Under the pieces are notes generated by a model. That model searched no databases, was not told where the DNA came from, and saw only the letters and a list, made by a program, of their open reading frames with translations. A stretch of DNA of 9,015 bases, taken from the NCBI GenBank assembly GCA_023229645.1, contig JALNYU010000038.1:1-9015 (forward strand). Reading direction: 5' to 3'. The position numbers and the translations under genes are program-made. Below, one piece after another: positions 7,896-9,015 of this stretch. Source of the DNA: Nevskia sp. Its GTDB lineage: Bacteria; Pseudomonadota; Gammaproteobacteria; Nevskiales; Nevskiaceae. Position 1 is the first letter of the stretch, and each line of letters opens with the position of its first letter.

Positions 7896-8168
7896 GATAA
7901 AGTGCGTACGTTACCTTTTTTGATCCAACGGGTTTCCGCGTTTTTGATGAGGGCACCTCGTTGCAGGACGTATGGCAAGGAAAGGCGCGGGGCCGTTTAC
8001 GGCCGGGCTTTTGGATTCGCTGCTGGCGGGGCATGATCCGAAGGCGATTCTCGATTCAGGCGGCCTGATCGGCGATTTGAAGAAGGCGCTGGCTGAGCCA
8101 TGCCCAATGCTGAGATGAATATTTATCTCGACGGCGAGGCTGAAGCCGGGTGGTCCAATCACCACAAC
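7896..8168 (+). mobile_element. truncated IS256-family insertion sequence (left end only)
   Basis: The stretch begins with GATAAAGTGCGTA (7896-7908), which differs at one position from the IS256 terminal inverted repeat as I remember it. The transposase start codon follows 76 bp after the first base of this repeat, a normal leader for the family. Transposase-like protein sequence continues until about 8168 and then stops abruptly; the catalytic domain, the rest of the gene and the right inverted repeat are absent. It cannot move by itself. The exact right boundary is uncertain by some 10 bases. Family assignment rests on the recalled inverted repeat plus the N-terminal protein pattern. Confidence 0.65.
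7972..8168 (+). pseudogene. IS256-family transposase N-terminus, frameshifted and truncated
   Basis: Starting at the ATG at 7972 the frame reads MARKGAG, then GLLDSLLAGHDPKAILDSGG and LIGDLKKALAE, the pattern of IS256 (mutator-type) transposase N-termini. After GAG at 8095-8097 a codon has shrunk to CC, so this frame runs to a stop at 8116-8118 (48 residues). In the next frame, beginning with the ATG at 8100, the family pattern resumes at once as MPNAEMNIYLDGEAEAGWSN, matching the typical ERMLNAEMDHHLDGEAEAGRSNHRNG. A one-base deletion near 8098 is the simplest explanation. No DDE catalytic residues remain; a family member would be about 400 residues. It is non-functional as a transposase. 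Confidence 0.7.
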
Positions 8169-8267
8169 GCCCGCAACCCGGTCGCCGAAAGCGAATTTGG
8201 CGAAGGCTCGTACTACCGGCTCCCGGCGCGCACGGTGCTGGTCAATCTATCGTACGACTTGCGCTAG
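8100..8267 (+). CDS. small chimeric ORF: transposase fragment joined to a receptor tail
   Basis: A 55-codon open frame with an ATG at 8100 and TAG at 8265-8267. Its first 23 or so residues belong to the IS256 transposase remnant in its shifted frame, and the rest resembles a TonB-dependent receptor C-terminus. No Shine-Dalgarno stands at a good distance from the ATG, and the ATG corresponds to an internal Met of the transposase. It is most likely an accident of two broken genes meeting in frame, not a functional gene, but gene callers could report it. Confidence 0.3.
   Translation: MPNAEMNIYLDGEAEAGWSNHHNARNPVAESEFGEGSYYRLPARTVLVNLSYDLR
8169..8267 (+). pseudogene. C-terminal tail of a TonB-dependent receptor
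   Basis: About 32 codons survive: ARNPVAESEFGEGSYYRLP, then ARTVLVNLSYDLR and a stop. The pattern of a G-x-x-Y-x-L-P followed by R-T-V and alternating hydrophobic residues ending in a Tyr near the terminus is what the last beta-strand of TonB-dependent outer-membrane receptors looks like; a closing Phe is more usual, here Leu-Arg. The plug, barrel and TonB box are gone. A hairpin and a strong terminator follow, as expected for the true 3' end of a gene. The family call is by pattern from a short stretch, so it is moderate. Confidence 0.5.
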
Positions 8268-8271
8268 CCAT

Positions 8272-8288
8272 CACCGGCTTCGCCGGTG
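8272..8288. repeat. perfect 7-bp hairpin after the receptor tail
   Basis: CACCGGC-TTC-GCCGGTG, just after the TAG stop. It has no T-run and may act as a 3' end stabiliser in front of the terminator. Confidence 0.5.
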
Positions 8289-8300
8289 TAGCGCGTTGAA

Positions 8301-8339
8301 AAAAATCCCTCGGCAGCGACCCGCAGCCGGGGGATTTTT
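8301..8339. terminator. rho-independent terminator, probably bidirectional
   Basis: AAAAATCCCTCGGC (8301-8314) pairs with GCCGGGGGATTTTT (8326-8339) around an 11-nt loop, with one G-T type position in a 14-bp stem. The A-run on the left and T-run on the right give U-tracts for both strands. It would stop transcripts from the IS remnant/receptor tail on the plus strand and separates them from the RHS-type gene. Confidence 0.85.
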
Positions 8340-8548
8340 ATGGGTATCGTGTTTGTATCACCGCGTTTACGTAGCCTTTCGGCTCCACCTCTCAAGTGCA
8401 TTCCAAAATTATTTTCGACATTGCGTTGAAACTGTGACGCAGGTCCGGGACAAATGACGGCTGGCTCAGCTCTAATTTGGGCGCTTGATCTCAGGGGCGT
8501 TCGGCCAGCCGGCGCTTGGCATAAAACCAGGATAGGGAGCCGTCCAAG
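8340..8548. other. intergenic leader of the RHS-type gene
   Basis: No gene is supported here. A weak candidate promoter has TTGAAA at 8426-8431 and ACAAAT 18 bp later. A good Shine-Dalgarno, GGGAG at 8535-8539, stands 9 nt before the ATG at 8549. Confidence 0.35.
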
Positions 8549-9015
8549 ATGTTGTTATCTGAATTCGCCGTGCCGCGTGGCGGCTTTGCTGCGTTTAGTC
8601 TGTTCTCGATGCGCGTACTGCGCCTATTGGCGGTGCTGGTCGGGGTTTGCAGTGTGACGCTGTCTGGCGTGGCCCAAGCGCAAGCGATGAGCGAGGCCGA
8701 CGAAGCGGCGGCGCGGATCAAGATGGCGCAAACGCTCGGCCCGCTGGGGCCGAATCTGTTTGGCGATACGGTTAACATGAGCACGGGCGAGGTGACGTTC
8801 GCGACCACCGACGTCAGCCTGCCCGGCAATAACGGTTTGGCAGTCGCACTCGGGCGCCGCTGGACAGTCACCGGGCGCTCTACGGAAGTGCCCGAACTGC
8901 CCGACGACCAAGACCGCGACGCTGACCCAGCCAGACAACGCGAGCACCCGCTACACCTTCGGCATTCGCTACTACCTCGACGACGGCAAAATGACCCGCG
9001 TCGAACAGTTTTCAC
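8549..9015 (+). CDS. exported RHS/YD-repeat-type protein, 5' part, apparent frameshift
   Basis: This open frame runs off the window edge. The ATG at 8549 is supported by GGGAG 9 nt upstream; a second Met at residue 21 (8609) lacks a ribosome site but would start a shorter signal peptide. Residues about 21-46, MRVLRLLAVLVGVCSVTL and then SGVAQAQA, form a Sec signal peptide with cleavage near Ala46. The mature start, GPNLFGDTVNMSTGEVTFATTDVSLPGNNGLAVALGRRWTV (about 67-107), fits the N-terminal region of secreted RHS/YD-repeat proteins. After about residue 116 this frame becomes Arg/Asp-rich and unlike the family, while the family pattern resumes in the frame beginning at 8901. The product would be a surface or exported protein of unknown role, likely a truncated or hybrid gene here. 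RHS-family call is by pattern. Confidence 0.6.
   Translation, partial: MLLSEFAVPRGGFAAFSLFSMRVLRLLAVLVGVCSVTLSGVAQAQAMSEADEAAARIKMAQTLGPLGPNLFGDTVNMSTGEVTFATTDVSLPGNNGLAVALGRRWTVTGRSTEVPELPDDQDRDADPARQREHPLHLRHSLLPRRRQNDPRRTVF
8901..9015 (+). pseudogene. RHS-type coding continuation in the shifted frame
   Basis: From 8901 this frame reads PTTKTATLTQPDNASTRYTF followed by GIRYYLDDGKMTRVEQFS, a pattern of RHS-type proteins (TLTQPD-type and RYTFG). It is open to the window end and lies +1 relative to the frame of the signal-peptide part. Members of the family as I remember them have more sequence between GRRW and the first TLT-type segment, so an internal deletion fits better than a single-base indel. 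Confidence 0.5.

Noticed and set aside
7861..7915. GTCTAAC (7863-7869) looks like an integron attC core half-site.
   Set aside because: No matching GTTRRRY half follows at a suitable distance and no integrase or cassette is in view.
7633..8165. Minus-strand open frames opposite the end of coq7 and the IS remnant.
   Set aside because: They show no domain pattern and are explained as shadows of the plus-strand coding sequence.
8491..9015. Long minus-strand open frame opposite the RHS-type gene.
   Set aside because: Arg/Ser-rich, no start within the window, no recognisable motif, and it is antisense to a signal-peptide-bearing gene with a good ribosome site.

Overview
The window is about 60% GC and carries gammaproteobacteria-like genes. 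The best lineage clue is a di-iron Coq7-type ubiquinone hydroxylase, alongside a FadE-family acyl-CoA dehydrogenase with the C-terminal DUF1974-type region and a GlpD-like glycerol-3-phosphate dehydrogenase. No gene allows a genus call.

Layout. From 7002 down to about 169, four genes read leftward: a secreted M28 metallopeptidase (5317-7002), a membrane-anchored FadE-like protein (2984-5281), GlpD (1387-2943), and, after a 243-bp gap, an alpha/beta hydrolase (169-1143). The first three are 35 and 40 bp apart and look like one transcription unit. A plausible promoter for it lies in the 88-bp divergent gap at 7003-7090. Reading rightward from the same gap is coq7 (7091-7765).

Right of coq7 the DNA becomes a graveyard. 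An IS256-family remnant starts at an apparent left inverted repeat (7896) and holds the transposase N-terminus, broken by a one-base deletion. At about 8165-8175 it runs directly into what looks like the last 30 or so codons of a TonB-dependent outer-membrane receptor, with a hairpin and a strong rho-independent terminator behind it (8301-8339). The last gene (8549 to the window edge) is the 5' part of an exported RHS/YD-repeat-type protein that changes reading frame near 8880-8905.

Function. GlpD and acyl-CoA dehydrogenases feed electrons into the ubiquinone pool that Coq7 helps make, so the left 7.7 kb can be read loosely as lipid/glycerol catabolism plus quinone synthesis; this is inference from juxtaposition. 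The most notable point is that the FadE-like protein keeps the FadE architecture at full length but lacks recognisable versions of the usual acyl-CoA dehydrogenase flavin/substrate motifs, suggesting a changed or non-catalytic role. I saw no CRISPR array, tRNA or rRNA, and no convincing new multi-gene system.
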